This document shows, piece by piece, positions 42,701 through 51,759 of a DNA stretch of 64,000 nucleotides; the stretch's first letter is position 1; every line of letters begins with the position of its first letter. The notes under the pieces were generated by a model that did no database searches, was not told where the DNA came from, and was given only the letters and a program-made list of their open reading frames with translations. The position numbers and the translations under genes are program-made. The stretch is from CAVWDU01 sp963840725 (lineage in GTDB: Bacteria; Pseudomonadota; Gammaproteobacteria; Pseudomonadales; Halieaceae), in NCBI GenBank assembly GCA_963840725.1, contig CAWIZY010000009.1, positions 248,001 to 312,000 of the forward strand, written 5' to 3'.

Positions 42701-44167
42701 GTGTCTGAATCCCGTCCGCTGAACATCTGTCTCGCCACCTCGGAGCTGACGCCTCTTTCGAAGACCGGAGGGCTCGCGGATGTCACCGCATCGCTCGCGG
42801 ATTACCTGCACGAGAGCGGTCATGACGTGCGGGTGCTGACACCTCTGTACAGTTCTATCGACACCGCGGCACTCAATCCCGTGCCGGTGGATTTTCTGCA
42901 GGACCTGTCGATGCAACTTGGCCTCCGCCAGGTAATCTACTCCATCGATACCGCGACACTGCCGGGCACTAATCTGCCCGTGTATCTGCTGCGCTGTCCT
43001 GAATTCTACAGCCGCCGGAGCCTGTACACCGAGGATGATGACGAGCACCTGCGCTTCATCCTGTTGTCCAGGGCCGCCATCGAGATGTGCCAGCGCATGG
43101 GCTTCGGTCCCGATATTTTCAGTTGTCACGACTGGCACACGGCACTCATCCCGCTGTATCTGAAAACGGTGTATGCGTGGGACGGTTTGTTTGCCGGCAG
43201 TCGCAGCCTGCTTACCCTGCACAACATCGGTTACCAGGGCATCTTCGGCGCTGACCGGATAGCCGACCTGGGGCTGGATGGGGGCGAAGGTCAATTACAC
43301 CAGGAAGACCTGGCAGCCGGCAGGATCAACCTGCTCAAGACGGGCGTGCTGCATGCGACCGGGCTCAGTACCGTCAGCCCAACTTATGCCCTGGAGATAC
43401 AAAGCGAGCACTACGGGATGGGGCTGGAGCAGCTTCTTCGCGCGCGCCATGACCATCTGTGGGGGATACTGAATGGCGTCGATTACCGGGAGTGGAACCC
43501 GGCGACGGATTCCCTCATTCCGGCGAATTATTCGGCCGATGACATGACGGGTAAAGTGGAGTGCAGGCGTGCGCTGATGGCCGAGATGGGGCTGCATGAA
43601 ACCGCGGGTCCGCTGGTCGGCGTCATCTCGCGCCTGGTCGGGCAGAAAGGCATCGACCTGGTTCAGGCCGTTCTCCCGCAGCTACTGCGGGAACGGGATT
43701 TTTGCCTGGCGGTTCTCGGCAGCGGTGAACCGCGGTACGAGCAGTTTTTCTCCCTGCTGCAGGACGCCTTCCCGGGCCGTGTCAGTTTTTACGCAGGATT
43801 CAACAATCGCCTGGCTCACTGGATAGAGGCCGGCAGCGACCTGTTTCTCATGCCCTCGGCCTATGAGCCCTGCGGACTCAACCAGATGTACAGCCTCAAG
43901 TACGGCACCGTGCCCGTGGTGCGCGAAACCGGCGGTCTGGCCGACTCCGTGCAACCGATCGACCCGGTCACCGGTGCTGGCACCGGGGTAGTATTCCGCG
44001 ACTACAATAACCAGGGCCTGAACTGGGCCATGCACACGGCCCTGGATCTCTACCAGCAGCGTTCACTGTGGGGCACGGTGGTGGCCAACGGGATGGCCAT
44101 GGACTACTCGTGGCAGCGGCAGGGCGAGAAATACGTACAGCTGTTCCGTCAACTGGCTGGAGTCTAA
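42701..44167 (+). CDS. glgA: Glycogen/starch synthase (GT5)
   Basis: A 488-residue GT5 enzyme that extends alpha-1,4-glucan from ADP-glucose (or another NDP-glucose). The N-terminal sugar-nucleotide motif is SELTPLSKTGGLADV with Lys21; also HDWHTALIPLYLK, LTLHNIGYQGIF, VISRLVGQKGIDL and the C-terminal SAYEPCGLNQMYSLKYG with the catalytic glutamate. All key residues look intact. The GTG start follows 124 bases after the esterase. It is followed 4 bases after its stop by the second ATP-grasp gene. No glgB, glgC or glgP is nearby, so it may serve this cluster and not bulk glycogen storage. Confidence 0.92.
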   Translation: MSESRPLNICLATSELTPLSKTGGLADVTASLADYLHESGHDVRVLTPLYSSIDTAALNPVPVDFLQDLSMQLGLRQVIYSIDTATLPGTNLPVYLLRCPEFYSRRSLYTEDDDEHLRFILLSRAAIEMCQRMGFGPDIFSCHDWHTALIPLYLKTVYAWDGLFAGSRSLLTLHNIGYQGIFGADRIADLGLDGGEGQLHQEDLAAGRINLLKTGVLHATGLSTVSPTYALEIQSEHYGMGLEQLLRARHDHLWGILNGVDYREWNPATDSLIPANYSADDMTGKVECRRALMAEMGLHETAGPLVGVISRLVGQKGIDLVQAVLPQLLRERDFCLAVLGSGEPRYEQFFSLLQDAFPGRVSFYAGFNNRLAHWIEAGSDLFLMPSAYEPCGLNQMYSLKYGTVPVVRETGGLADSVQPIDPVTGAGTGVVFRDYNNQGLNWAMHTALDLYQQRSLWGTVVANGMAMDYSWQRQGEKYVQLFRQLAGV

Positions 44168-44171
44168 TAGC

Positions 44172-45392
44172 GTGAATATCATCTTCGTCGAGCCGGCGTT
44201 TCCCGCCAACCAGCGCGAGTTCGTGCGCGCACTGCACGGCGTGGGCGCCAATGTCATCGGTATCGGTGAACGCCCGCTGCAGGCACTGGACGGCGAACTC
44301 AGAGGCTGGCTGGGGGAGTACCACCAGGTGCGCTCCGTCGTCAACGAGGCCGAACTCCTGGCTGCGGTCAGGGGGGCGCAGTCCCGGCTATGGATCGATC
44401 GCCTGGAAGCGACGGTCGAGGCGCATATCTCGGCGGCCGCTGCTGTCAGGGAGGCGGCAACGATACCCGGCACATCGGTGAGAACGGCGTTTCTCTGTCG
44501 CGACAAGCCGGCTATGAAAGAGGCGATGCGCACAGCCGGCATTCCCTGTGCGGCCTCCGCTCGGGCCGTGAATGCAGAGGATGCCAGGGCGTTCGCCGCC
44601 GAGGTGGGATTCCCCCTCATCGTCAAGCCACCCGCGGGCGCCGGTGCCGCGGCCACCTATCGCGTCGATAATGCCACCGAGCTCGAGAGCGTGATCCGCA
44701 GCAGCGGGCTGGCCGATGGCGTGGCGGTCGCGATCGAGGAGTTTATCGAGGGCCACGAGGGTTATCTCGATACACTGACGATCAATGGCGAGGTCGTGCA
44801 CGAGTTTATCAGCCATTACTACCCGAATGTCCTCACGGCCATGCGCGAGCGCTGGATTTCCCCGCAGATGGTGACCACTAACCGCATTGATGCGCCGGGA
44901 TATGGTGAGGTCCGGGAGATGGCGCGACGGGTGGTGCGGGCACTGGACATCGGGACCTCGGCGACGCACATGGAATGGTTTGCCAGCCCCCGCGGCCTGC
45001 GGTTTTCGGAAATTGGTTGCCGACCACCCGGTGTTGGACAGTGGGACGTGTATAACGCGGCTAACGAGTTTGACCTCTACTACGAATGGGCTCACGCGCT
45101 GGTTCGAGGCAGTGCATGTCACGCGCCTTCCCGCCGCTACGCCGCGGGCATGATTGCACTGCGTCCGGACTGTGACGGTCGCGTCAGCGGCTATTCGGGC
45201 GTCGAGGCCATTTACCAGCGTTATGGGGACTGCGTTGTCGCCGCCCACTTTCCCGATCCCGGCGTTCCCACACAGCCCGTAGCCGGTGGCTATATGGCCA
45301 ACGCCTGGATGCGTCTGCGACACCCGGATTACGACACGCTGCGCGGGATCATGGACGATGTGGGAGAGACGATCGGTGTCCATGCCCACTGA
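44172..45392 (+). CDS. ATP-grasp ligase (second of three)
   Basis: A 406-residue carbamoyl-phosphate-synthetase-like ATP-grasp protein. FPLIVKPPAGAGAAATYRV carries the ATP-binding lysine; VAIEEFIEGHEGYLDTLTIN and LRFSEIGCRPPGVGQWDVYN give the adenine-contact and metal-binding parts. The N-terminal IFVEPAFPANQREFVRALHG resembles the pre-ATP-grasp Rossmann-like domain of dipeptide and amino-acid ligases. The GTG start is 4 bases after the glgA stop, so they are one operon. The substrate pair is unknown. Confidence 0.87.
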   Translation: MNIIFVEPAFPANQREFVRALHGVGANVIGIGERPLQALDGELRGWLGEYHQVRSVVNEAELLAAVRGAQSRLWIDRLEATVEAHISAAAAVREAATIPGTSVRTAFLCRDKPAMKEAMRTAGIPCAASARAVNAEDARAFAAEVGFPLIVKPPAGAGAAATYRVDNATELESVIRSSGLADGVAVAIEEFIEGHEGYLDTLTINGEVVHEFISHYYPNVLTAMRERWISPQMVTTNRIDAPGYGEVREMARRVVRALDIGTSATHMEWFASPRGLRFSEIGCRPPGVGQWDVYNAANEFDLYYEWAHALVRGSACHAPSRRYAAGMIALRPDCDGRVSGYSGVEAIYQRYGDCVVAAHFPDPGVPTQPVAGGYMANAWMRLRHPDYDTLRGIMDDVGETIGVHAH

Positions 45393-45536
45393 ACCACGGC
45401 GGCGCAGCGCCGCCAACGACGCGTTGCTTGTCATACCGGGACGTCAAGTGCTTTACTTTGGCCAGCCGCCTGGATACGCGCGTCCCGTTGCTTCACGGCC
45501 GGGACCCCATCTGCCTGCGAGATCGAAAGCCACGCC

Positions 45537-47078
45537 ATGATTAACGAAATTCAGCAGTTCAATGCACTCAAGTCGCGCCTGCCCATTATCTGGAACGAGT
45601 TGCAGACCGATTCGGACTACGAACACACGTCGTTGATTGTCCCCTCGCTCAGCTTCGACCAGGAGGAGCTGGCGAAAGTGCTCGGTGCTCCGCTGTACGA
45701 GGAGCGCCTGCTTTTTGCGCTGATCCGGCTGCGCAATCCCAATGCCAAGGTGATTTACATCACCAGCCAGCCGGTGTGCCCCGACATTGTCGAGTACTAC
45801 CTGCAGTTGCTGGAAGGCGTCACCCTGAGTAATGCGCGGAAACGCCTGCATATGCTCTCGGTATTCGATGCCAGTTCTCGTCCGCTGACAGAAAAGATTC
45901 TGGAGCGCCCGCGGCTGCTCGCTCGACTGCGGGCGATGCTCGGCAATCCCGAACGCGCCTATCTCACCTGCTACAACTCGACCGACCTCGAACGCAAGCT
46001 GGCCGTGACCCTGGGCATCCCGTTGAACGGCGTCGACCCCCAGTTGCTGTACTACGGGACCAAGTCCGGGAGTCGCCAGATTTTCAAGGAAGCTGGTGTC
46101 AATTGTCCGCCAGGTTATGAAAACCTCGAGAACGAGAATGACATCGTCGACGCGCTGGTCGAACTGGGCAGGCTCCACCCCGAGCTTCGACGCGCGGTGG
46201 TGAAGCTCAATGAGGGGTTTGCGGGGGAGGGCAATGGCGTTTTCACTTTCCCCGAGGCCCGCACCGACCCCGGGGCGATACGTGGCGCGTTGAAAGACCT
46301 GGAGTGGTCGTCTGCGCAGCAGGGTTATGCGGATTTCCTGCATAAGTTCGAACAGATGGGTGGAATCGTCGAAGCCTTCATGGTTGCCAGCGAATCCCGC
46401 TCTCCCAGTGTTCAAATGCGCATCAGCCCGGACGGTACCAGCAGCATCGTCTCCAGCCACGAGCAGGTTCTGGGTGGTGCTACGGGGCAGGTTTATCTGG
46501 GCTGCCGGTTCCCGGCTGACGATGAATATCGGGGCATGCTGCAGGAAGAGGCTGACAGGATCGGCAGAGTACTGAGCAGCAAGGACGTGATCGGCCGGTA
46601 TGGCATCGACTTTTTGGTTACCCGGGAGCCCGGCGGCAATTGGCACTCTTACGCCATAGAGATCAACCTTCGCATGTGTGGAACGACGCCGCCGTTTCAC
46701 GCGCTGGAGTTCCTCACCGGCGGCCAGCTCGATCAGCGCAGTGGCCTGTTCCTGACCCCCGACGGGCAGACCAAGTACTACAGCGCCACCGACAACCTGA
46801 AATCACCCGCCTACCGGGGCCTGCTGCCGGAGGACCTGTTCCATATCGCGTCGCGCAACGGGATCAGTTTCCGGCACGCGACCGAAACCGGCGTTCTTTT
46901 TTACATGATTGGTGCGCTATCGCAATACGGGAAACTGGGGATGACCTGTATCGGCAACAGTTGCGAGGAGGCTGAAGCTCTTTTCGAACGCGCCGTGGCC
47001 CTTCTCGATGACCAGACGGAGGGTGACGACCATGGTTTTGCCGCGTCCATGTTCGACCGTTACCTGCCCATGGAATAG
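45537..47078 (+). CDS. PGM1-related peptide ligase (ATP-grasp, third of three)
   Basis: A 513-residue protein of the pre-ATP-grasp/PGM1-related ligase group. The N-terminal domain includes YEERLLFALIRLRNPNAKVI and YITSQPVCPDIVEYYLQLL; the ATP-grasp part includes RRAVVKLNEGFAGEGNGVF, MGGIVEAFMVASESRSPSVQ and the Mg-binding AIEINLRMCGTTPPFHALEF. PGM1 of pheganomycin synthesis joins a nonribosomal amino acid to a ribosomal peptide, but relatives carry out varied amide ligations. It lies 144 bases after the second ATP-grasp gene, in the same direction; a DUF3616 gene follows after 24 bases. Confidence 0.85.
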   Translation: MINEIQQFNALKSRLPIIWNELQTDSDYEHTSLIVPSLSFDQEELAKVLGAPLYEERLLFALIRLRNPNAKVIYITSQPVCPDIVEYYLQLLEGVTLSNARKRLHMLSVFDASSRPLTEKILERPRLLARLRAMLGNPERAYLTCYNSTDLERKLAVTLGIPLNGVDPQLLYYGTKSGSRQIFKEAGVNCPPGYENLENENDIVDALVELGRLHPELRRAVVKLNEGFAGEGNGVFTFPEARTDPGAIRGALKDLEWSSAQQGYADFLHKFEQMGGIVEAFMVASESRSPSVQMRISPDGTSSIVSSHEQVLGGATGQVYLGCRFPADDEYRGMLQEEADRIGRVLSSKDVIGRYGIDFLVTREPGGNWHSYAIEINLRMCGTTPPFHALEFLTGGQLDQRSGLFLTPDGQTKYYSATDNLKSPAYRGLLPEDLFHIASRNGISFRHATETGVLFYMIGALSQYGKLGMTCIGNSCEEAEALFERAVALLDDQTEGDDHGFAASMFDRYLPME

Positions 47079-47102
47079 CCGCTGCAGCGGCGGGATTCTG
47101 GC

Positions 47103-48134
47103 GTGACCGTGTGGGCCCGGGTTGCGGCTCTGCTGTGCCTGTGGATGTTTTCCGTTCCGGGATACGCTGTGACCCGGCTCCAGGCGGCGGGGACTCTCGA
47201 ATTTGCGGGTGAACTGCTCGGCGCACACGACCTCAGCGCGGTGCAGCGCGTTGGCCCGTGGCTGGTGCTTGTGTCTGACGAGAACGCCACCGCGCAATTT
47301 CTGCGTCCCGATGGCGCAGACAGATACCGGCTTGACCATATCCTGCCACTGGACGAGGACCCCGGTGTTGAGTTCGATTTCGAAGCCCTGGCGCTGGGCG
47401 ACAACCGCCTGTACGTCCTCGGTTCGCACTCGCGGTATCGCCGCCGCGTAAAAACGGAGGCGGGGCCTGAGGAAAACAGTCGTCGTTTCTCCGAAGTCAG
47501 GTACCAGCAACGCCGGGACAGCCTGTTCCGGATTGCGGTTGATCCGGCGGCGGGGCGAGCAAGCGGCGAGCCGGAGCGGTTCAGTCTCCGGCCACTGTTG
47601 GAAGCACAGCCCGTGCTCCAGCCTTTCCTGCACACCCCCGGGAAGGAAAATGGGGTTGATCTCGAGGGGATGGCAGTTCACGGCGGTCACCTGTTTGTCG
47701 GTTTTAGGGGCCCGGTGCTGCGGCACAACTACGTACCGGTACTGGTGCTGGCGCTCGAGGACCTCCAGGACTGTGTGGCGACGCCCACGACGGGCGACAT
47801 CGACTGCGGGCTGCGCTACCTGAACCTGGGCGGGCGTGGGGTGCGTGGAATGCATCCAGTGGACGATGGCCTGTTGCTCATCGGCGGTCCTGTGGGGGAC
47901 GGTCGTTTTTCCTACCGCCTGTATTTCTGGGATGGTGAAGACTGTTTTCCAGCGCAGGGTCGCCCCGCCTGTGTGCTCAAGGACCTGGGCGTGATTCCCG
48001 ATACCCACAATGCGGGCGCCGAGGGGATCGTGGTGCTCGGCGGCAATGACGATAGCTGGGACGTGCTGATCGTCTACGATGGGGTCGAAGGCGGCCGGCC
48101 GACCCGGCTGCGGGTACCGCGACCGGGTCGCTGA
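47103..48134 (+). CDS. Secreted DUF3616 protein
   Basis: A 343-residue protein with a signal peptide (VAALLCLWMFSVPGYA) and a DUF3616 domain: LSAVQRVGPWLVLVSDENAT, FDFEALALGDNRLYVLGSHS, DLEGMAVHGGHLFVGFRGPV and the ending NAGAEGIVVLGGNDDSWDVL. The repeated short strands suggest a beta-propeller. The function of the family is unknown. It begins 24 bases after the PGM1-related gene (GTG start) and may be co-transcribed, but unlike the rest of the cluster it is exported, so its membership is uncertain. Confidence 0.8.
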   Translation: MTVWARVAALLCLWMFSVPGYAVTRLQAAGTLEFAGELLGAHDLSAVQRVGPWLVLVSDENATAQFLRPDGADRYRLDHILPLDEDPGVEFDFEALALGDNRLYVLGSHSRYRRRVKTEAGPEENSRRFSEVRYQQRRDSLFRIAVDPAAGRASGEPERFSLRPLLEAQPVLQPFLHTPGKENGVDLEGMAVHGGHLFVGFRGPVLRHNYVPVLVLALEDLQDCVATPTTGDIDCGLRYLNLGGRGVRGMHPVDDGLLLIGGPVGDGRFSYRLYFWDGEDCFPAQGRPACVLKDLGVIPDTHNAGAEGIVVLGGNDDSWDVLIVYDGVEGGRPTRLRVPRPGR

Positions 48135-48156
48135 GACCCGGTGCACGGGCGTCTGC

Positions 48157-49092
48157 TCACTGCATGAAATCGAGCGTTGGACCCGCCGGCACGATGCCCG
48201 TGGGGTTGATGTCGGGATGACTGCGATAGTAGTGGGTCTTGATGTGCTGGATATCCACGGTGGCGGCGATGCCCGGCATCCGGTAGAGCTTGCGCAGGTA
48301 GGCGCTTATCGCCGGGAAGCTCGCCAGCATTTGCCGGTTGCACTTGAAATGCCCGACATAGACGGCGTCGAACCGGACCAGGGTAGTGAACAGCCGCCAG
48401 TCGGCCTCTGTGAGTGCGTCTCCCGCCAGGTAGGGCTGTTCCGCCAGCAGGCCCTCGACCCAGTCCAGCGCCGTGAAGAGTCGCTCATAGGCTGCCTCGT
48501 AGGCGTCCTGGGTGGTGGCGAAGCCAGCGCGATAAACCCCGTTGTTGATGTCGTTGTAGACGCGCTCGTTGATGTCGTCGATGCTGGAGCGCAACGCCTC
48601 CGGGTAGTAGTCCTCCGTGTTGCCGGTGAGGTGATCAAAGGCGGAATTGAACATGCGGATGATGTCGGCCGACTCGTTGTTCACGATGGTGCCTGTTTGC
48701 GTGTCCCACAGCACGGGGACCGTGACCCGTCCCTCGTAGCCTGAATCCGCGCGCAGGTACAGTTGGTAGAGGTAGTCGAGACCGGAGAGCGGATCGTTCA
48801 TTTCCCAGCCGTTCTCGAGCATAACCGGGTCGACGACGGTCACACCAATAAGACCGTCAAGCTGCTTCAGCGAACGAAAAATCAAGGTCCGGTGCGCCCA
48901 CGGACAGGCCAGGGAGACGTAGAGGTGGTAACGGTCGGCTTCGGCTTTGAAGCCGCCTTCGCCGGTGGGGCCAGGGTCCCCGTCTGCGGTTACCCAGCTG
49001 CGAAAGCGGCTGTCCTGGCGCCGGAACTCGCCGCCGCTCTCCTTGGTGTCATACCATTGATCGACCCATTGACCGTTCTGCAGTAAACCCAT
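48157..49092 (-). CDS. Glutathionyl-hydroquinone reductase (Xi-class GST)
   Basis: A 311-residue enzyme of the YqjG/ECM4 group that removes glutathione from glutathionyl-hydroquinones. The catalytic cysteine is Cys63 in VSLACPWAHRTLIFRSL; VTVPVLWDTQTGTIVNNESA gives the cis-Pro and glutathione-gamma-glutamyl contacts, and the C-terminal all-helical domain is complete. The ATG has AAAGGAG 8 bases upstream. It is probably transcribed together with, or just after, the DoxX gene (54 bases upstream), next to a LysR regulator. Confidence 0.92.
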   Translation of the reverse strand: MGLLQNGQWVDQWYDTKESGGEFRRQDSRFRSWVTADGDPGPTGEGGFKAEADRYHLYVSLACPWAHRTLIFRSLKQLDGLIGVTVVDPVMLENGWEMNDPLSGLDYLYQLYLRADSGYEGRVTVPVLWDTQTGTIVNNESADIIRMFNSAFDHLTGNTEDYYPEALRSSIDDINERVYNDINNGVYRAGFATTQDAYEAAYERLFTALDWVEGLLAEQPYLAGDALTEADWRLFTTLVRFDAVYVGHFKCNRQMLASFPAISAYLRKLYRMPGIAATVDIQHIKTHYYRSHPDINPTGIVPAGPTLDFMQ

Positions 49093-49146
49093 CGTGTTGC
49101 TCCTTTCCTTGAATGTGTATTGGCTGGCGCCGTCACCCGGACGGCG

Positions 49147-49599
49147 TCAGTTCGCTGTGGTCTCGCGATTGGCGATCAGCCGATCCAGGCTCGCGCTGCC
49201 GGCGCCGCGCAGAAGCAAGGCGATACTGATGGCCAACAGCGCCAGCCCGAATTCGTAACCATTGTTGCTGAGGAACAGGCCGTTGGACCAGTGGACGGAG
49301 AATATGGCCACCACCATGGTGATGGTCAGCGCCAGTGCAGCCAGGCGTGTCAAGAAGCCGACCAGTAGCAGCAGGCCGCCGAAGAACTCGGCCCCGCCGG
49401 CCAGCGCTGCCATGGCGACACCCGGCGTGAGTCCGATGGAAGTCATCCATTCGCCGGTTGCCTGCAACCCATATCCTGCGAACCAGCCGAACAATTTCTG
49501 CGCGCCGTGCGCGGTGAATATCAGTCCGGCACCGACGCGGAGTGCGGCGGCATCGAAGCCTGCCTCGGTGGAAAATAAACGGTTAATCAGCTGTCTCAT
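49147..49599 (-). CDS. DoxX-family membrane protein
   Basis: A 150-residue four-helix membrane protein of the DoxX group: ALRVGAGLIFTAHGAQKLFG, MAALAGGAEFFGGLLLLVGF, ALALTITMVVAIFSVHW and GYEFGLALLAISIALLL. The ATG at 49599 follows AGGAG with an 8-base spacer. DoxX proteins often sit beside LysR regulators and quinone or glutathione enzymes and are linked to redox stress. Here the neighbours are a glutathionyl-hydroquinone reductase downstream and a divergent LysR gene, with an inverted repeat in between. Confidence 0.88.
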   Translation of the reverse strand: MRQLINRLFSTEAGFDAAALRVGAGLIFTAHGAQKLFGWFAGYGLQATGEWMTSIGLTPGVAMAALAGGAEFFGGLLLLVGFLTRLAALALTITMVVAIFSVHWSNGLFLSNNGYEFGLALLAISIALLLRGAGSASLDRLIANRETTAN

Positions 49600-49675
49600 G
49601 GTTTTTTCTCCTGTCGTATGCGATGACCTTGAACGACATTGTAAGCCGCAGGCGGGTGGATAAAAGCGCTGAAAT

Positions 49676-49692
49676 TTGATTAGAATGATCAA
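49676..49692. promoter_or_regulatory. LysR-box-like inverted repeat
   Basis: TTGAT (49676-49680) and ATCAA (49688-49692) separated by 7 bases, in an AT-rich patch between the divergent DoxX and LysR genes and touching the LysR start region. Size and symmetry match a LysR T-N11-A box. It probably controls the DoxX/hydroquinone-reductase genes. Confidence 0.55.
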
Positions 49693-49697
49693 TTAAT

Positions 49698-50621
49698 TTG
49701 AACAATTGCGAGGTGTGTGTGGGCGGCCCAAGACCGATTTCCCTGGAGCAGCTGGAAATCCTGGATGCCATCGATCGTCGTGGCAGCTTTGCCCGCGCTG
49801 CCGAGGAACTGGGCCGGGCCACTTCCGCACTTTCTTATGGCGTGCAGAGGCTGGAAGAGCAACTGGATGTGTCACTGTTCCGGCGCCAGGGCCGGCGCTC
49901 CGTGCTGACACCCGCCGGGCGGCTCGTGCTGGAGGATGGGCGGAAGCTGCTGGCCGCGGCGGACCAGCTGGTTTCGCGGGCCCGGGAGGTCGCTACCGGC
50001 TGGGAGCCCAGATTGTGTATCGGGGTGGAGTCGCTCTTCCCCCTGCCAGAGCTTTTCTCGGTGTTGACAGTATTCCTCTCCGATCACCCCGGTATCGAGC
50101 TGGACGTCACCGAGTGCGTCCTCAATGGCGGCTGGGAGGCGCTGGAGCGGGAGCGGGTCGACGTGATCATCGGAGTGCCGGGTCCGGTGCCGCGTCAGTT
50201 GGGTTACCGGTCGGAGCCGCTGCCCGCAATCGATCTCGTGCCTGTCATTGCCACCTGTCACCCGGAGGCGAAGACGCTGACGAGCGCCGGTGCGCTGCAA
50301 CAGCGGTTGCCCGGGCTGCGCAGGGTGGTGACGCACGATACCTCCAGTGCGGGCATCGCTCGCAGCGCCGGCCTCGAGGATCGCGGTGCCGTGCTCTACG
50401 TGCAAAACATGGACCAGAAGGTCGCGGCAATCCGCTCAGGCTCGGGTATCGGACACCTGCCGCGTCACCGGGTGGACTCCCTGCTCGAGTCGGGCGAGTT
50501 GCTGGCGTTGCCGCTTGCGTCCACAGGTGATCACGCGGCCTGCATCGCCTGGAAAGTCAGCAGCCGGGGCCGGGGGCTGCAGGCACTGACCGGCCTGTTG
50601 ATAGACCGTTTCGGCACGTAG
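49698..50621 (+). CDS. LysR-family transcriptional regulator
   Basis: A roughly 300-residue LysR regulator. The winged helix is ISLEQLEILDAIDRRGSFAR, AAEELGRATSALSYGVQRLE and LFRRQGRRSVLTPAG; the effector domain follows. It is like the DoxX-associated regulators common in proteobacteria. The exact start is uncertain: TTG at 49698, GTG at 49713 or GTG at 49719 are all in frame, the last two leaving the inverted repeat outside the coding region. It is divergent from DoxX and probably controls it. Confidence 0.9.
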   Translation: MNNCEVCVGGPRPISLEQLEILDAIDRRGSFARAAEELGRATSALSYGVQRLEEQLDVSLFRRQGRRSVLTPAGRLVLEDGRKLLAAADQLVSRAREVATGWEPRLCIGVESLFPLPELFSVLTVFLSDHPGIELDVTECVLNGGWEALERERVDVIIGVPGPVPRQLGYRSEPLPAIDLVPVIATCHPEAKTLTSAGALQQRLPGLRRVVTHDTSSAGIARSAGLEDRGAVLYVQNMDQKVAAIRSGSGIGHLPRHRVDSLLESGELLALPLASTGDHAACIAWKVSSRGRGLQALTGLLIDRFGT

Positions 50622-50641
50622 TTCGCGACCCGCAATCGGGC

Positions 50642-50920
50642 CTATCGGACCTCAACGCCTTTCCAGAACGCAACGCGGCCACTGATCTCGCTCGCCGCCG
50701 GCTTCGGTTCAGGATAGTACCAGGCGGCATCGGGGTTGCTGCGGCCATCGACCTCGAGTGAAAAGTAATGCGCGCTGCCCTTCCAGGGGCAGTACGAGGT
50801 GTGGTCGCTCTCTTTCAGGAAGTCGCGATTGACGTCGGTCAGGGCAAAATAATGGTTGCCTTCGACGATCACGGTATCCTCGGATTCGGCGATAACCGTG
50901 TCGTTCCAGATCGCTTTCAT
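50642..50920 (-). CDS. DUF427 protein
   Basis: A 92-residue protein covering the whole DUF427 domain: MKAIWNDTVIAESEDTVIVE, YFALTDVNRDFLKES, TSYCPWKGSAHYFSLEVDGR and AAWYYPEPKPAASEISGRVA. The Cys-Pro-Trp-Lys-Gly motif and the repeated Tyr/Trp residues are conserved. It is a small beta-barrel-type fold of unknown function, often fused or beside redox genes. The ATG has GAGG 8 bases upstream. Confidence 0.9.
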   Translation of the reverse strand: MKAIWNDTVIAESEDTVIVEGNHYFALTDVNRDFLKESDHTSYCPWKGSAHYFSLEVDGRSNPDAAWYYPEPKPAASEISGRVAFWKGVEVR

Positions 50921-50991
50921 GTTCGCTGCCTCGCTGAGGAATCGGTGCTGTGCGGTAAAAGAGTCCCGCGCTCGGGATTGTTCGATCGCCG

Positions 50992-51759
50992 CTAGCGGCC
51001 TTTCCAGCGCGGGGCGCGTTTCTCGGCGAATGCGGTTGCGCCCTCTATGGCGTCCTCACTGGTGAATACGGGCTGGATGATCTTCAGCTGCTCCGCGAAC
51101 ATCTCGGCACTGTTCCAGTCCGGCGCCCGATCGATGACAGCCTTGCTTGCGGCCACGGCCAGGGGCCCATTGGCCACGATCTTTTCCGCCAGGGCAACAG
51201 CGGCGCCCAGGGCTTCGCCCGAACCGACCACCGTGTTGATCAGCCCCAGGTCATAGGCGCGTTGGGCACTGATGAACTCGCCGGTTAGCGCCAACTCCAT
51301 AGCAATACGCGGCGGTATCTGCTTCGGCAGTTTGGCGAGCCCGCCGGCGCCCGCAGCGAGCCCGCGCTTCACCTCGGGTATCCCGAACTTGGCGTCATCA
51401 GCCGCGACGATCAGGTCGCAGCTGATAGCCAGTTCGAACCCGCCTGCGAGGGCGTACCCCTCCACGGCCGCAATGATCGGCTTTGCCGCCGTGTATTCGC
51501 AGAGTCCGCCGAAGCCACGGCCCTCGACCACGGGCGTTTCACCGCTGACGAAGGCCTTGAGGTCCATGCCGGAACAGAAGGTACCCTCGGCACCGGTGAG
51601 GATGGCGGCGCGCAGGTCGTCGTCCGCCTCCAGTTGGTCAACGGCTGCGGCAACGCCCATCGCAACCGCCTTGTTGACGGCGTTTTTTGCTTTGGGTCGA
51701 TTCAGGGTGATCGTCATAATCCCCGCTTCGGTGCTTATGACGACGGCTTCTTCTGACAT
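50992..51759 (-). CDS. Enoyl-CoA hydratase/isomerase (crotonase) family
   Basis: A 255-residue crotonase-fold enzyme. The oxyanion-hole segments are LTGAEGTFCSGMDLKAFVSG and VEGYALAGGFELAISCDLIV, followed by AKFGIPEVKRGLAAGAGGLA. The usual catalytic glutamate positions hold Gly (GAGG) and Glu in other spots, so hydratase or isomerase activity cannot be decided; this pattern also occurs in carnitinyl-CoA-dehydratase-like proteins. The ATG has GGGAG 7 bases upstream. It is monocistronic. Confidence 0.9.
   Translation of the reverse strand: MSEEAVVISTEAGIMTITLNRPKAKNAVNKAVAMGVAAAVDQLEADDDLRAAILTGAEGTFCSGMDLKAFVSGETPVVEGRGFGGLCEYTAAKPIIAAVEGYALAGGFELAISCDLIVAADDAKFGIPEVKRGLAAGAGGLAKLPKQIPPRIAMELALTGEFISAQRAYDLGLINTVVGSGEALGAAVALAEKIVANGPLAVAASKAVIDRAPDWNSAEMFAEQLKIIQPVFTSEDAIEGATAFAEKRAPRWKGR

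Noticed and set aside
45453..46700. Long open frame of 415 codons on the minus strand
   Set aside because: Antisense shadow of the PGM1-related ligase gene, which has clear ATP-grasp motifs; high GC gives long antisense frames.
46917..48146. Open frame of 409 codons on the minus strand
   Set aside because: Antisense to the PGM1-related ligase end and the DUF3616 gene; Arg/His/Gln-rich and without a recognisable domain.
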